Below, piece after piece: positions 26,325-35,346 of a stretch of 50,699 nucleotides of DNA (within the stretch, counting starts at the first letter, position 1; every line of letters begins with the position of its first letter). The position numbers and the translations under genes are program-made. Below the pieces are notes generated by a model, which saw nothing but the letters and a program-made list of their open reading frames with translations, did no database searches and was not told the origin of the DNA. Origin of the DNA: Ectothiorhodospiraceae bacterium (lineage in GTDB: Bacteria > Pseudomonadota > Gammaproteobacteria > XJ16 > Halofilaceae); contig SLKC01000162.1 in assembly GCA_007134775.1 (NCBI GenBank), forward strand, positions 1 to 50,699, read 5' to 3'.

Positions 26325-26391
26325 GAACAAGCATTCTCGTCCGAGTGAACAAGCAATTCTCGGCCAAGTGAACAAGCATTCTCGGCCGAGT
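26325..26391. repeat. Three-copy tandem repeat, 22-23 base unit
   Basis: Units at 26325-26346, 26347-26369 and 26370-26391 share GAACAAGC-ATTCTCG-CC-AGT with one inserted A in the middle copy and three substitutions overall. The two-turn period fits repeated protein-binding sites on one DNA face, but replication slippage would leave the same pattern. There are no spacers, so this is not CRISPR. It lies about 310 bases upstream of the aldehyde dehydrogenase start. Confidence 0.7.
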
Positions 26392-26699
26392 GGCCGATTC
26401 CGGTTGCAGTCGCAGGACGGACATCGATTGGTGGTGGATCGATCGATCCATTGGGTGGGCTTCGGTGGACGATAAGATCTGGCTTGCGGTCGCTGCGAAT
26501 GGGCAACCTGATGCCGTCCGCGACGTGTCGTTCGGGGGCTGATGGGCTGGGTTGCAGTTGCACATCGCATCCCGATACCGCACGATGATCGCTTGCTCAA
26601 GGTTCGACCTCTCCCTTCTCACGAATCCGCACTCGCTGCGATGTCCGGTTGGCGTCGGTGCCGCCCTTGCGGTGCCCGCGTGCCGGCTTGGAGACCCCG

Positions 26700-28199
26700 A
26701 TGACAGACACACAGCAAACCGACTGGCATGCACGTGCCGCTACACTGGATTTGCCGGTTGATCCGTGGATCAATGGCGAGCCGGTGACCACGACGCAGGG
26801 CGGCCGCTTCACTCGCATCAATCCGGCGACCGGGGTGCCCCTCGCGGAGATCGGTGAATGTGATGCCACTGATGTGGATCACGCCGTGCGTACCGCGCGG
26901 GACTGTTTCGAGCGCGACGAATGGCGGGGACTGGATCCGGGTGAGCGCAAGTCCCGGATGAAGCGTTGGGCGGATCTGATCCGACAGCATGCCGATGAAC
27001 TCGCCCTGCTCGAATCGCTGGATACGGGCAAGCCAATCGGCGACACGACCAGCGCCGATGTGCCGGCCTGTGCGGCCACTATCGACTGGTACGCCGAGGC
27101 GCTGGACAAGCTCTATGACGAAGTCGCGCCGACCGGTACCGATGCCGTGGTGACGATCACGCGCGAGCCCGCCGGTGTCGTCGCGGCCGTGGTGCCGTGG
27201 AACTATCCCCTGATCATCGCATCGTGGAAGATCGGCCCGGCGCTCGGGGCGGGGAATTCGGTGATCCTGAAGCCGGCCGAGCAATCCTCCCTGGCGAGCC
27301 TGCGGCTGGCGGCGCTGGCCGTTGAGGCCGGTATCCCCGGAGGCGCCTTCCAGGTCATCACCGGGCGTGGCCACATCACCGGCGAGGCGATCGGGCGCCA
27401 TCCGGATATCGACGTGGTCGCATTCACCGGCTCGACCGAGATCGGCCGCCGCTTCCTCGTCTATGCCGGCGAGTCGAACATGAAACGGATCGCCCTGGAG
27501 TGCGGCGGCAAGTCGCCTCAGGTCGTGGCCCGTGACTGCCCCGACCTCGACCGTGCGGCCGCCGCGATCGCGGGCAGCATCTGGTACAACCAGGGCGAGA
27601 CCTGTCACGCCAGCTCGCGGGTGATCGTCGACCGCGCCGTGCGCGAGGCACTGCTTGAGCGCGTCGAGGCCTGGATGCCCGAGTTCGAGCCCGGGGATCC
27701 GCTCGATCCGCGCACGACGATGGGCGCGATGATCGAGGCCGAGCACCTCGACCGGGTGCAGGGCTATCTCCGGGTCGCCGGCGAAGAGGGGGCCCGCGTG
27801 CGTGCCGGGGGCGAGCGTGTGCGCGCAGAGACGGGGGGCTACTACATGCGCCCGGCGATCCTCGATGGCGTCGACAATCGTATGCGGGTGGCCCGCGAGG
27901 AGATCTTCGGCCCCGTCCTCGCCGTGCTCGAGTGCGATGGCCTGGATGAGGGCATCGCGCTCGCCAATGATACCGACTATGGCCTGGCGGCTTCGATTTG
28001 GACGAACAGCGTGGGTGCGGCCCATCGCGCGGCGCGCGCCCTGCGTGCCGGTACGGTCTGGGTCAATACCTACGACCAGACCCCGATTGTCACCCCCTTC
28101 GGAGGCTACAAGCAGTCGGGTATCGGCCGTGACCGCTCGCTGCACGCCTTCGACAAGTATACGGAGATCAAGACCACCTGGGTCGATACCACGGTGTGA
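26700..28199 (+). CDS. Aldehyde dehydrogenase (PuuC/betaine-aldehyde dehydrogenase-like)
   Basis: An NAD(P)+-dependent aldehyde dehydrogenase of 499 residues. The catalytic Cys is residue 302 in NQGETCHASSR, the general-base Glu is in LECGGKSPQ, the cofactor loop is FTGSTEIG, and VPWNYPL and EEIFGPVL are standard. It resembles the PuuC/BetB group acting on amino-aldehydes such as betaine aldehyde or gamma-aminobutyraldehyde derivatives. The ATG at 26700 has GGAG 6 bases upstream. It is alone on its strand and convergent with the EamA exporter gene (10 bases between stops). Oxidation of betaine aldehyde would fit the betaine theme, but no choline dehydrogenase is present. Confidence 0.88.
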   Translation: MTDTQQTDWHARAATLDLPVDPWINGEPVTTTQGGRFTRINPATGVPLAEIGECDATDVDHAVRTARDCFERDEWRGLDPGERKSRMKRWADLIRQHADELALLESLDTGKPIGDTTSADVPACAATIDWYAEALDKLYDEVAPTGTDAVVTITREPAGVVAAVVPWNYPLIIASWKIGPALGAGNSVILKPAEQSSLASLRLAALAVEAGIPGGAFQVITGRGHITGEAIGRHPDIDVVAFTGSTEIGRRFLVYAGESNMKRIALECGGKSPQVVARDCPDLDRAAAAIAGSIWYNQGETCHASSRVIVDRAVREALLERVEAWMPEFEPGDPLDPRTTMGAMIEAEHLDRVQGYLRVAGEEGARVRAGGERVRAETGGYYMRPAILDGVDNRMRVAREEIFGPVLAVLECDGLDEGIALANDTDYGLAASIWTNSVGAAHRAARALRAGTVWVNTYDQTPIVTPFGGYKQSGIGRDRSLHAFDKYTEIKTTWVDTTV

Positions 28200-28209
28200 G
28201 CGTGCGCTG

Positions 28210-29151
28210 CTAGCGTTCCGGAGTCGCCGCGAGCGGGCGTTCGCGGCGGTTGCGGATCGTCTCCCGCCGCAGGATGTAGAGCCCGGCGGCGGCGACGATG
28301 ACCATGCCGCTGACCGCGAGATGGTTGGGCAGATCGCCCCAGATGAGGAAGCCGAGGGCGGTCGCCCACAGCAGCGCGGTGTACTCGAAGGGCGCGATCG
28401 TCGCGGCCGGGCCGAGCGCGAACGCGCGGATAAAGCAGAACATGCCGCTACCGGCCACGATGCCGAGCGCGCAGAACAGCAGCAGATCGAGCCAATCGGG
28501 GGCGACCCAGACGAAGGGCAGGGCGACGCCACAGCCGATGATGAAGATCACGGTGGAGTGGGCCATGGTGCACACGGTTGCGTCGAACCGACTCAGCCAG
28601 CGTGTCGTGAGCATCATCAGGGCGTGCAGCGTGGTCCCGAGGATGGCCCAGAAGGCCACGGGATCGAACATCGCTGTTCCGGGCTGGATGATCAGCAATA
28701 CCCCGAAGAATCCCACCGCGACCGCGCACCAGCGGTGCAGCCCGACCGATTCGGCCAGCAGCGGCACGGACAGCAGCGTGACGATGATCGGCGCCGCATA
28801 ACTGATCGCGAGCGTATCGGCGAGCGGCATGGAGCGGTAGGCGAGGATAAAACAGATGATGCCGCCCAGAGCGAGGCTGGCGCGCAAGACTTGCAGACTC
28901 GGTCGCCGGCTGATGAGCGTGGGCGGGGGCGCGCGCTCCCACAGCAATAGCGCCGCCAGTGGCAGCAGGCCGAACAGCCCGCGGAAGAACACGATCTGGA
29001 ACGGGCTGTAATCGGCGGCGAGCCATTTTGCCAGCGCATTGAACAGCGCGAACAGGAACGTCCCGATCACCATGAAGAGGATGCCGCGGCCCACGGTGCT
29101 TGTCGTGCCTGGGGTGGCGGTCGCTCTCGTGCTGGATTGGGGCAGTGACAT
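28210..29151 (-). CDS. DMT superfamily (EamA) transporter
   Basis: A 313-residue membrane protein with about ten hydrophobic segments arranged as two EamA repeats. Repeat one starts GILFMVIGTFLFALFNALAK with the following FFRGLFGLLP. Repeat two starts near FWAILGTTLHALMMLTTRWL and ends in EYTALLWATALGFLIWGDLP. The family exports amino acids and metabolites, or imports them in a few cases. It follows the MttB-like gene by about 100 bases on the same strand and may be in its operon. The substrate is unknown. Confidence 0.85.
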   Translation of the reverse strand: MSLPQSSTRATATPGTTSTVGRGILFMVIGTFLFALFNALAKWLAADYSPFQIVFFRGLFGLLPLAALLLWERAPPPTLISRRPSLQVLRASLALGGIICFILAYRSMPLADTLAISYAAPIIVTLLSVPLLAESVGLHRWCAVAVGFFGVLLIIQPGTAMFDPVAFWAILGTTLHALMMLTTRWLSRFDATVCTMAHSTVIFIIGCGVALPFVWVAPDWLDLLLFCALGIVAGSGMFCFIRAFALGPAATIAPFEYTALLWATALGFLIWGDLPNHLAVSGMVIVAAAGLYILRRETIRNRRERPLAATPER

Positions 29152-29252
29152 CGGGCTTCGTGGTTCGACCGTGGGAGCCGGCAGTGCCGGCGCCGGCCCG
29201 GTAATCGCGCGCGACCGGCGGGCGCGCAGCGCTGTTCGGGTAGCCGCTCCGG

Positions 29253-30815
29253 CTAGAAGTCGGTCGGCGCGCCACCCTCCTCCTTGCGTCGGGCGACAAA
29301 GGCCTCGAGCTCGTCGCGGATCGCGGGGTCCATGGCCGGTGGCTCGTAGGCCGCGATGATCTCCTTGTAGATGCGATGCGCGCGCTCGTGCGCCTTCTCC
29401 GCGCCGGCCTCTTCCCAGGCTTCGTAGTTGCGCCAGTCGGAGAGGAATGGCGCATAGAAGGCGTCACGATAGCGGGCCTGCGTGTGGGCGCTGCCGAGGA
29501 AGTGGCCGTGCGGTCCGACCTCGCGGATCGCCTCGACGGCGAGATCGTCGGGCTCGGTCGGAACCGGGCGGTGATACCACGTCCATTGCTGCAGCATCTC
29601 GCAGTCCATGACGAACTTCTCGAAACTGGCGGTCAAGCCCCCCTCCAGCCAGCCCGCGGCGTGGAATACCAGGCTCGCGTGGGCGCTCAGGGCGCCGTTG
29701 AGGGAATTCGCCGTCTCCCACACGGCCTGGCCGTCGGGGTAGTTGGTCGCGTTCGCGTTCGATGCGCGCCAGGGCAGGTGGTAGCGCCGCGCCATCTGGC
29801 CGGACATCTGCATCGCGCGCATGTATTCCGGTGTGCCGAAGGCCGGGGCGCCCGATTGCATGTCGACGTTGGAGGTGAAGGCACCGAAGCCGACCGGCGT
29901 GCCCGGATTGATCCACTGCAGCAGGGCGATGGCGGCGAGGCATTCCGCGGTCTGCTGTGCGATGGCGCCCGCCAGGGTGATGGGGGCCATCGCCCCGGCC
30001 AGGGTGAAGGGCGCAATCACCACGGGTTGGCCCCGCCGCGCCATGCGCATGGCGCCGTCGAGCATCGGCCAGTCGTGCTTCAGCGGCGAAGACGAGTTGA
30101 TGTTGGTGAACATGCGCGGGGCAGCGTCGAATTCCTCGTGACTGAGCCCCCCCGCGATGCGCACCATCTCGATGGCGTCATCGACGCGCTCGGCCCCCAG
30201 CGAATAGGTGTGGACCACCTTGTCGGTCAGTGTCAGCAGGTCGTAGAAGGCATCGAGATGCCGCACCGAGGCGTGGATGTCGACCGGTTCGACCGGGTAG
30301 CCGCAGTTGAAATGGATGATGTTGAAGCTCTGGGTGAGCTTCAGCAGCGTCTGGAAATCGGCGCGATTGCCGTTGCGACGGCCGCCCTCAAGGTCGCTGA
30401 CATTGGGCGGGCTGGCCACCGAGCCGAAGGCGCAGCGGCCATCTCCCCAGGTGATACGGCGTTCGGGATTGCGCGGTGTGAGCGTGATGGCATCGGGCGC
30501 CTTCGCCACCTGCTCCATGACGAAGTCGCGCCCCATACGCACCGTCGGCCCGTCGCCGTCGATGCTGCAGCCGGCCTCGGCGAGGATGCGCCGGGCATCC
30601 TCGTGGAGGAAGTCGATGCCGATCTCCTCGAGCACGCGCATCGCGGCATCGTGGATGCGTTCGACACCCTCGGCATCCAGCGGCTCGATGGGCGCATCGC
30701 AGTAGCGCAGCTGCTCCCACGCCATCTGGTCGATGGGGAACGCCGTGCCGCCTGCAGCGGCATCGGCCTGACGTTGGGCGCGGCGTGCCGCGCGGCCACC
30801 CCGGGAACGGGCCAT
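29253..30815 (-). CDS. Trimethylamine methyltransferase (MttB) family protein, non-pyrrolysine type
   Basis: A 520-residue member of the MttB superfamily. True MttB demethylates trimethylamine with pyrrolysine encoded by an in-frame amber codon. This gene has no internal TAG and reads through at full length, so it belongs with non-Pyl relatives, of which MtgB methylates a corrinoid protein from glycine betaine. Features are IGIDFLHEDARRILAEAGCSID, the FNIIHFNCGYPVEPVDIHASVRHLD-like barrel segment (split here by eye), NSLNGALSAHASLVFHAAGW and GPHGHFLGSAHTQ near the C-terminus. A basic N-terminal extension (SRGGRAARRAQRQAD) is present. AGGAGG precedes the ATG at 30815. It is downstream of the PhyH gene by 94 bases. 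No corrinoid protein or RamA-type activator is in the window. Substrate is open: betaine, carnitine, proline betaine or hercynine are candidates. Confidence 0.85.
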   Translation of the reverse strand: MARSRGGRAARRAQRQADAAAGGTAFPIDQMAWEQLRYCDAPIEPLDAEGVERIHDAAMRVLEEIGIDFLHEDARRILAEAGCSIDGDGPTVRMGRDFVMEQVAKAPDAITLTPRNPERRITWGDGRCAFGSVASPPNVSDLEGGRRNGNRADFQTLLKLTQSFNIIHFNCGYPVEPVDIHASVRHLDAFYDLLTLTDKVVHTYSLGAERVDDAIEMVRIAGGLSHEEFDAAPRMFTNINSSSPLKHDWPMLDGAMRMARRGQPVVIAPFTLAGAMAPITLAGAIAQQTAECLAAIALLQWINPGTPVGFGAFTSNVDMQSGAPAFGTPEYMRAMQMSGQMARRYHLPWRASNANATNYPDGQAVWETANSLNGALSAHASLVFHAAGWLEGGLTASFEKFVMDCEMLQQWTWYHRPVPTEPDDLAVEAIREVGPHGHFLGSAHTQARYRDAFYAPFLSDWRNYEAWEEAGAEKAHERAHRIYKEIIAAYEPPAMDPAIRDELEAFVARRKEEGGAPTDF

Positions 30816-30909
30816 TATGGTCCTCCTGTATTTGTGGTTCTTGCCGAACGGACGCGACCCATCAAGTCGGCGGCACGTGTGGCAAGGGGCCGGGTCGCCT
30901 GCCGGCGCA

Positions 30910-31740
30910 TCATGGGGCGGTGGCTCCGCGAATCGTCGGGAACCAGTCTTCGCGCAGGCGCTGGCCACTCACCATCCCGTGGCCGGGGAAGGGTGGCGAT
31001 GTGCGCCCGGGGCGCTCGACATACCGGGCATCGTCACCGAGCCAGCGCAGTGACAGCACACGCCGGCGCTGGCGGGTCATGTTGCCGCGAGCGCCGTGCA
31101 CCGTGCGGTAGTGGAAGGCTACCACGTCACCCGGTTGCAGGGTCCATTCGACGACGCGGTAGCGCTCCGGCTCGTTGTCGGGGTCCGGGACATCGACAAA
31201 GGTGTCATCACCATTGGCGTAGAAGGCGCTGTCGTCGGCCCAGCTCACCGGGCGAACCATGCGCTCCCAGCGGTGAGAGCCGGCGATGAAGCGCAGCGTC
31301 GCTTCCTCGACCGGATCCACGGGGATCCAGAAGCTTACCATCTGGCTGCCGTCGACGAAGTAGTAGGGCAGATCCTGGTGCCAGGGCGTGGCCTTGGCCG
31401 TGCCCGCCTCCTTGACCAGCACATGGTCATGGAAGATCTGCGCGGAGTGCGAGCGCATCAGCGCCGCGGCGATGTCCGGTGCCGGAGACTCGCGGACCAC
31501 GCGCTCGAATTCGGGGAGGCGCTGCCAGTTGCAGTAGTCGTCGAAGAACTGACCGCCTTCGCCGGGTGCGGCGTTCTCGCTGGCGTATTCGCCGGGCTCG
31601 CGGAGGTTGCGCTCGATGCCGGCGGCGATGACATCGACCCAGTCCCGCAGCGCGCCGCGCAGACAGACCGCGCCGTCGCGCTCGAAATCGCTGATCGCTT
31701 CCGCGGTCAAACCTTGCTCGGCGAGATCGGCTGTCGTCAT
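30910..31740 (-). CDS. Phytanoyl-CoA dioxygenase (PhyH) family Fe(II)/2-oxoglutarate oxygenase
   Basis: A 276-residue non-heme iron oxygenase. The metal triad is likely His and Asp of WHQDLPYY (about residues 121-123) and the distal His of YRTVHGARGN, followed by the Arg-rich RRRVLSLRW that binds 2-oxoglutarate. Members hydroxylate or demethylate small molecules (for example phytanoyl-CoA, ectoine, quaternary amines). AGGGGAA precedes the ATG. It is the first gene of a minus-strand run with the MttB-like gene and the EamA transporter, divergent from XRE regulator 2. A role in preparing or N-demethylating the methyltransferase substrate is inference. Confidence 0.85.
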   Translation of the reverse strand: MTTADLAEQGLTAEAISDFERDGAVCLRGALRDWVDVIAAGIERNLREPGEYASENAAPGEGGQFFDDYCNWQRLPEFERVVRESPAPDIAAALMRSHSAQIFHDHVLVKEAGTAKATPWHQDLPYYFVDGSQMVSFWIPVDPVEEATLRFIAGSHRWERMVRPVSWADDSAFYANGDDTFVDVPDPDNEPERYRVVEWTLQPGDVVAFHYRTVHGARGNMTRQRRRVLSLRWLGDDARYVERPGRTSPPFPGHGMVSGQRLREDWFPTIRGATAP

Positions 31741-31869
31741 GGGTTTCCCCTGTCTTGGCTGCGAACAAGGGTCAGGCTAGGCAAGCGCGGTCCCGCGCAC
31801 AATTGCGAACCTTGTAAATGGAAATCGTCGTTTGTTGAGAAAAAGCGTCAAGATGGTGAGAATAGGCGC
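31741..31869. promoter_or_regulatory. Divergent control region PhyH gene / XRE regulator 2
   Basis: An AT-rich patch (31800-31860) stands out from GC-rich surroundings. On the minus strand CTTGACG (from 31853) could be a -35 for the PhyH gene, though no good -10 is spaced correctly. TTGTTGA at 31832-31838 also occurs in the palindrome upstream of the desaturase at 14082-14088, the control region of the paralogous regulator, so it is a candidate half-site. Confidence 0.3.
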
Positions 31870-32712
31870 ATGTTGGACAAGCGCAACCGTTCCCGCATCT
31901 TCCGTGACAGGCTCGAGTCCGCAATCGCCAGCGCCGGCTCCAGCCGGAGTGCACTGGCACGCGATACCGGCTTCGATCGCTCGACCCTGACTCAAATCCT
32001 CAACGGCGACGCGCCGCGGTTGCCGAACGTGCACCTGGCCGCGCGCTGTGCCGAGGTGCTCGGGGTGAGCGCCGACTGGCTCCTCGGCCTGTCCGATCGC
32101 CAGGAGCGTGCCGTCGACATCCTCTCGGCGTCGTTCGAGATGCAGCGCGCAACCCGCACGCCGGCCGATGAGTTCGTGCAGGCCTGCCACCGCGAGGCGG
32201 CGGGCTACAAGATCCGTCATGTGCCGACCTCGATTCCCGATGCGCTGAAGACGGAGTCGGTCCTGGAGTATGAGTACCGCGCCTTTCTCGGCAAGACGCC
32301 CGAGCAGGCGATCGTGGCGATGCGCGACCGCCTCGACCATGTGCGGGCACCGGGCTCCGATGTCGAGGTCTGTGCGCGTCTCGACATCCTGCTCGATCTC
32401 GCCGCAGGGGCCGGCTACTGGCACGGCCTCGCCGCCGAGGCGCGGCGCGAACAGCTCGCCCACATCGCGCGCATGGCGCGCGACTTCTACCCGTCTTTGC
32501 GCCTCTACCTGTTCGATGCGAAGAAGGTCTACAGCGCGCCGCTGGCGATCTTTGGGCCCCTGCTCGCCACCGTCTATGTGGGCCAGTTCTATCTCGTCTT
32601 CCGCCATCGTCAACAGGTGATTGCCTTCAGTCAGCACTTCGATGAACTGGTCCGCAGCGCCGAGGTCGATGCCCGTGCGGTGGCCGACTTCATTGAGGAG
32701 CGGTTTCTCTGA
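31870..32712 (+). CDS. XRE-family transcriptional regulator 2, paralogue of regulator 1
   Basis: A 280-residue regulator with an XRE helix-turn-helix at about residues 8-75 (RSALARDTGFDRSTLTQILN, ending LGVSADWLLGLS) and the same C-terminal domain as the protein at 14201: HREAAGYKIRHVPTSIPDAL, EYEY, YPSLRLYLFDA, YSAPLAIFG and HFDELV. The Shine-Dalgarno is weak (AGG 4 bases upstream). It heads a plus-strand run with the PhnD-like gene and hutU-hutI-hutH and is divergent from the PhyH/MttB block. No HutC-type GntR regulator is present, so it is a good candidate to control the downstream hut genes. Confidence 0.85.
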   Translation: MLDKRNRSRIFRDRLESAIASAGSSRSALARDTGFDRSTLTQILNGDAPRLPNVHLAARCAEVLGVSADWLLGLSDRQERAVDILSASFEMQRATRTPADEFVQACHREAAGYKIRHVPTSIPDALKTESVLEYEYRAFLGKTPEQAIVAMRDRLDHVRAPGSDVEVCARLDILLDLAAGAGYWHGLAAEARREQLAHIARMARDFYPSLRLYLFDAKKVYSAPLAIFGPLLATVYVGQFYLVFRHRQQVIAFSQHFDELVRSAEVDARAVADFIEERFL

Positions 32713-32799
32713 GGGTGATCGCGGGCCGGCTTGCAGGCGGCGCACACTGCGCCGTAGGCTCGCCAACCCCGTGTCCGCAACGCGAACGCCGAGGCCATC

Positions 32800-33591
32800 A
32801 TGATCGCGAGCCTGCCCATGTACGACCTGCCGCGCCTGCGTCGGGCGACGGACGCCTGGTGGCGGGGGCTCGCGCGGCACATGCAGGCAGCGGGCATCGA
32901 CGATGTCCCCGATGCCCTCGAGCGCGAATCGGCCTGGACCGCCCCGGATCTGCTGTTCAGCCAGACCTGCGGTTACCCGCTCACGCACGACCTCGCCGCC
33001 ATCGTCGAGCCCGTCTGCACACCCGCCTATGCGGCACCCGGATGCGAGGGCGCACGCTACAGCAGCGCCATCTGCGTCGCCGAGGATGCGCCGGCGGACG
33101 GCATCGCCGATCTGCGCGGCAGCGTGGTCGCCTACAACAGCCGCGACTCGCACTCGGGGTATAACGTCCTGCGGTACATGGTCGCCGAGCTGACCGAGGA
33201 CGGTCGCTTCTTCGCCGGCAAGCACGAGTCGGGCGGCCATGTCGCCAGTCTGGCCGCCGTCGCCGCGGGACGTGCCGATGTTTGCGCCATCGATGCGGTG
33301 ACTCATGCGCTCTGTGCCCGCTGGGAGCCTGAGCGCCTCGCCGGTACGCGGGTTTTGCGTTACTCGCCCTCTGCACCGGGCCTGCCCTATGTGGCCGGCC
33401 GCAGCGTCACGCCAGCGACACGCGAGCGTCTCCGTGGCGCCGTGCACGCGGCCTTGACAGACGCGGGGCTGGCCGAGACGCGGGCGGCATTGTTGCTTGC
33501 GGGTGCAGAAGATCTCCCGCGCTCGGCGTATGCCACGATCACGGCCATGGAGCGGGCGGCGATTGGGGCCGGCTATCCCGAGTTGTACTGA
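32800..33591 (+). CDS. PhnD-like (phosphate/phosphonate-type) solute-binding protein without signal peptide
   Basis: A 263-residue protein with the PhnD/SsuA-like periplasmic-binding fold: SLPMYDLP at the N-terminus, LLFSQTCGYPL, DLRGSVVAYNSRDSHSGYNVLR and ALAAVAAGRADVCAIDAVTHAL-like segments. Family proteins usually begin with a secretion signal, but this one starts directly at the first beta strand (MIASLPMYDLP) with no hydrophobic leader and no in-frame upstream start that would add one. It may therefore be a cytoplasmic ligand-binding or enzyme-like protein. It lies between XRE regulator 2 (87 bases) and hutU (72 bases) on the same strand. Phosphonate specificity is not implied; a histidine-pathway compound is possible. 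Confidence 0.7.
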   Translation: MIASLPMYDLPRLRRATDAWWRGLARHMQAAGIDDVPDALERESAWTAPDLLFSQTCGYPLTHDLAAIVEPVCTPAYAAPGCEGARYSSAICVAEDAPADGIADLRGSVVAYNSRDSHSGYNVLRYMVAELTEDGRFFAGKHESGGHVASLAAVAAGRADVCAIDAVTHALCARWEPERLAGTRVLRYSPSAPGLPYVAGRSVTPATRERLRGAVHAALTDAGLAETRAALLLAGAEDLPRSAYATITAMERAAIGAGYPELY

Positions 33592-33663
33592 CACAAAGGG
33601 GGTGGCCTTGCGCAACCGCGGGCGATTTGATTGAGTGATCGGCCCCTTGACCGGAGACCGTTG

Positions 33664-35346
33664 ATGCCTGCCAGTCCGTCGAACCGCCGCGATCCCGATC
33701 GTGTCATCCGTGCCCCACGCGGCAGCGAGCTTCGAGCACGCTCCTGGCTGACCGAGGCGCCGCTGCGCATGCTCATGAACAATCTGGACCCGGAGAACGC
33801 GGAGAATCCGGCCGAGCTGGTCGTCTACGGCGGGATCGGTCGGGCCGCTCGCGACTGGGAGTGCTACGACCGCATTGTCGCGACCCTGGAGCGCCTCGGC
33901 GACGACGAGACCCTGCTGGTGCAGTCGGGCAAGCCGGTCGGGGTGTTTCGCACCCACGCCGACGCGCCCCGCGTGCTGATCGCGAACTCGAATCTGGTGC
34001 CCCACTGGGCGACGTGGGAGCACTTCAACGAGCTCGATCGCAAGGGCCTGATGATGTTCGGCCAGATGACGGCGGGCTCGTGGATCTACATCGGCAGCCA
34101 GGGCATCGTCCAGGGGACCTACGAGACCTTCGGCGAGGCAGCCCGCCAGCACTACGATGGCACCACAAGGGGGCGCTGGGTTTTGACCGGGGGCCTCGGC
34201 GGCATGGGCGGTGCCCAGCCGCTGGCCGCAACCATGGGCGGGCTGTCGATGCTCGCGGTCGAGTGCCGCCAGGATCGGATCCAGCGGCGTCTCGATACCG
34301 GCTATCTCGACCGCGGCGTGGACAACCTCGATGAGGCGCTGGCGATCATCGAGCGGTCGCGGGACAGCGGCGATGCCGTTTCCGTCGGCCTCCACGCCAA
34401 TGCCGCCGAAGTCTTCCCCGAGCTCGTGCGTCGCGGCGTCCACCCCGACATGGTCACGGACCAGACCAGCGCCCACGATCCGCTCAACGGCTACCTCCCC
34501 GCTGGCTGGACCTGGGAGGAGGCCGAGGCCCTGCGCCCCGCCGACCCCGAGCGCGTGGTGCGTGCGGCGAAGGCTTCGATGGCCGAACAGGTGCGCGCAA
34601 TGCTCGCTTTCCAGCGCGCCGGTGTGCCGACCTTCGACTACGGTAACAACATCCGCCAGATGGCGCTCGAGGAAGGCGTCGACGAGGCCTTCGATTTCCC
34701 CGGCTTCGTCCCCGCCTACATCCGGCCGCTGTTCTGCCGCGGCGTCGGCCCGTTCCGCTGGGTCGCGCTTTCCGGCGATCCCGAGGACATCTACCGCACC
34801 GACGAGAAGGTCAAGGCGTTGATGCCGGATGACGCCCATCTGCACAACTGGCTCGACATGGCGCGCGAGCGCATCCACTTCCAGGCACTGCCGGCACGCA
34901 TCTGCTGGGTCGGCCTCGGCGATCGCGCCCGCCTCGGCCTTGCCTTCAACGAGATGTACGCCCGCGGCGAGATCGGTGCGCCCGTGGTTATCGGCCGCGA
35001 CCATCTCGACAGCGGCTCCGTCGCCAGCCCCAACCGCGAGACCGAGGGCATGATGGACGGCTCCGGCGCGGTCTCCGACTGGCCGCTACTCAATGCCCTG
35101 CTCAATACCGCGAGCGGCGCGACCTGGGTGAGCTTGCATCATGGCGGCGGCGTCGGCATGGGCTACTCCCAGCACGCTGGTCAGGTGATCGTCTGCGACG
35201 GCACCGAGGCCGCCGCGCGGCGCATCGCGCGCGTGCTCACCAACGACCCGGGCACGGGCGTCATGCGCCACGCCGACGCCGGTTACGACGAGGCGATCGC
35301 CTGCGCCCGCGAACAGGGCATGGACTTGCCGATGCTGAATCGCTGA
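33664..35346 (+). CDS. hutU: Urocanate hydratase
   Basis: Adds water to urocanate to give 4-imidazolone-5-propionate, using tightly bound NAD+ as an electrophile. The 560-residue length is normal. Motifs: [24 protein letters not shown], the NAD-binding [25 protein letters not shown], and [17 protein letters not shown] with the conserved Cys. The C-terminal [16 protein letters not shown] is diagnostic. GGAG lies 9 bases before the ATG at 33664. The gap to hutI is 331 bases and contains repeat DNA, so hutI may have its own promoter. Confidence 0.97.
   Translation: MPASPSNRRDPDRVIRAPRGSELRARSWLTEAPLRMLMNNLDPENAENPAELVVYGGIGRAARDWECYDRIVATLERLGDDETLLVQSGKPVGVFRTHADAPRVLIANSNLVPHWATWEHFNELDRKGLMMFGQMTAGSWIYIGSQGIVQGTYETFGEAARQHYDGTTRGRWVLTGGLGGMGGAQPLAATMGGLSMLAVECRQDRIQRRLDTGYLDRGVDNLDEALAIIERSRDSGDAVSVGLHANAAEVFPELVRRGVHPDMVTDQTSAHDPLNGYLPAGWTWEEAEALRPADPERVVRAAKASMAEQVRAMLAFQRAGVPTFDYGNNIRQMALEEGVDEAFDFPGFVPAYIRPLFCRGVGPFRWVALSGDPEDIYRTDEKVKALMPDDAHLHNWLDMARERIHFQALPARICWVGLGDRARLGLAFNEMYARGEIGAPVVIGRDHLDSGSVASPNRETEGMMDGSGAVSDWPLLNALLNTASGATWVSLHHGGGVGMGYSQHAGQVIVCDGTEAAARRIARVLTNDPGTGVMRHADAGYDEAIACAREQGMDLPMLNR

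Larger units (their letters stand above)
25811..26699. other. Long divergent intergenic region (889 bases)
   Basis: This is the longest gene-free stretch in the window, between the divergent ABC binding-protein and aldehyde dehydrogenase genes. It is less GC-rich than its surroundings. No open frame in it looks coding (Cys/Pro/Arg-rich frames, no ribosome sites). It contains a perfect AGTCAC-T-GTGACT palindrome at 26150-26162 and a three-copy tandem repeat at 26325-26391. Neither a tRNA nor a riboswitch core was seen. A small RNA or a remnant gene cannot be excluded. Confidence 0.5.

Noticed and set aside
26325-26391. CRISPR array
   Set aside because: Units are directly tandem with no unique spacers, only three copies, and no cas genes are present.
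25811-26699. Small protein gene or tRNA in the long gap
   Set aside because: No frame has a ribosome site or natural composition, and no T-loop or anticodon-arm pattern was found.
29253-30815. Pyrrolysine-containing MttB with an in-frame amber codon
   Set aside because: The reading frame is continuous and lacks an internal TAG; no pylTSBCD genes are visible.
31777-35004. Very long minus-strand open frame (over 1000 codons) across XRE regulator 2, the PhnD-like gene and hutU
   Set aside because: High-GC antisense shadow; the plus strand encodes strong family members. The same holds for long frames at 26619-28532, 36856-38670 (minus) and 29376-31289, 46709-49123 (plus).
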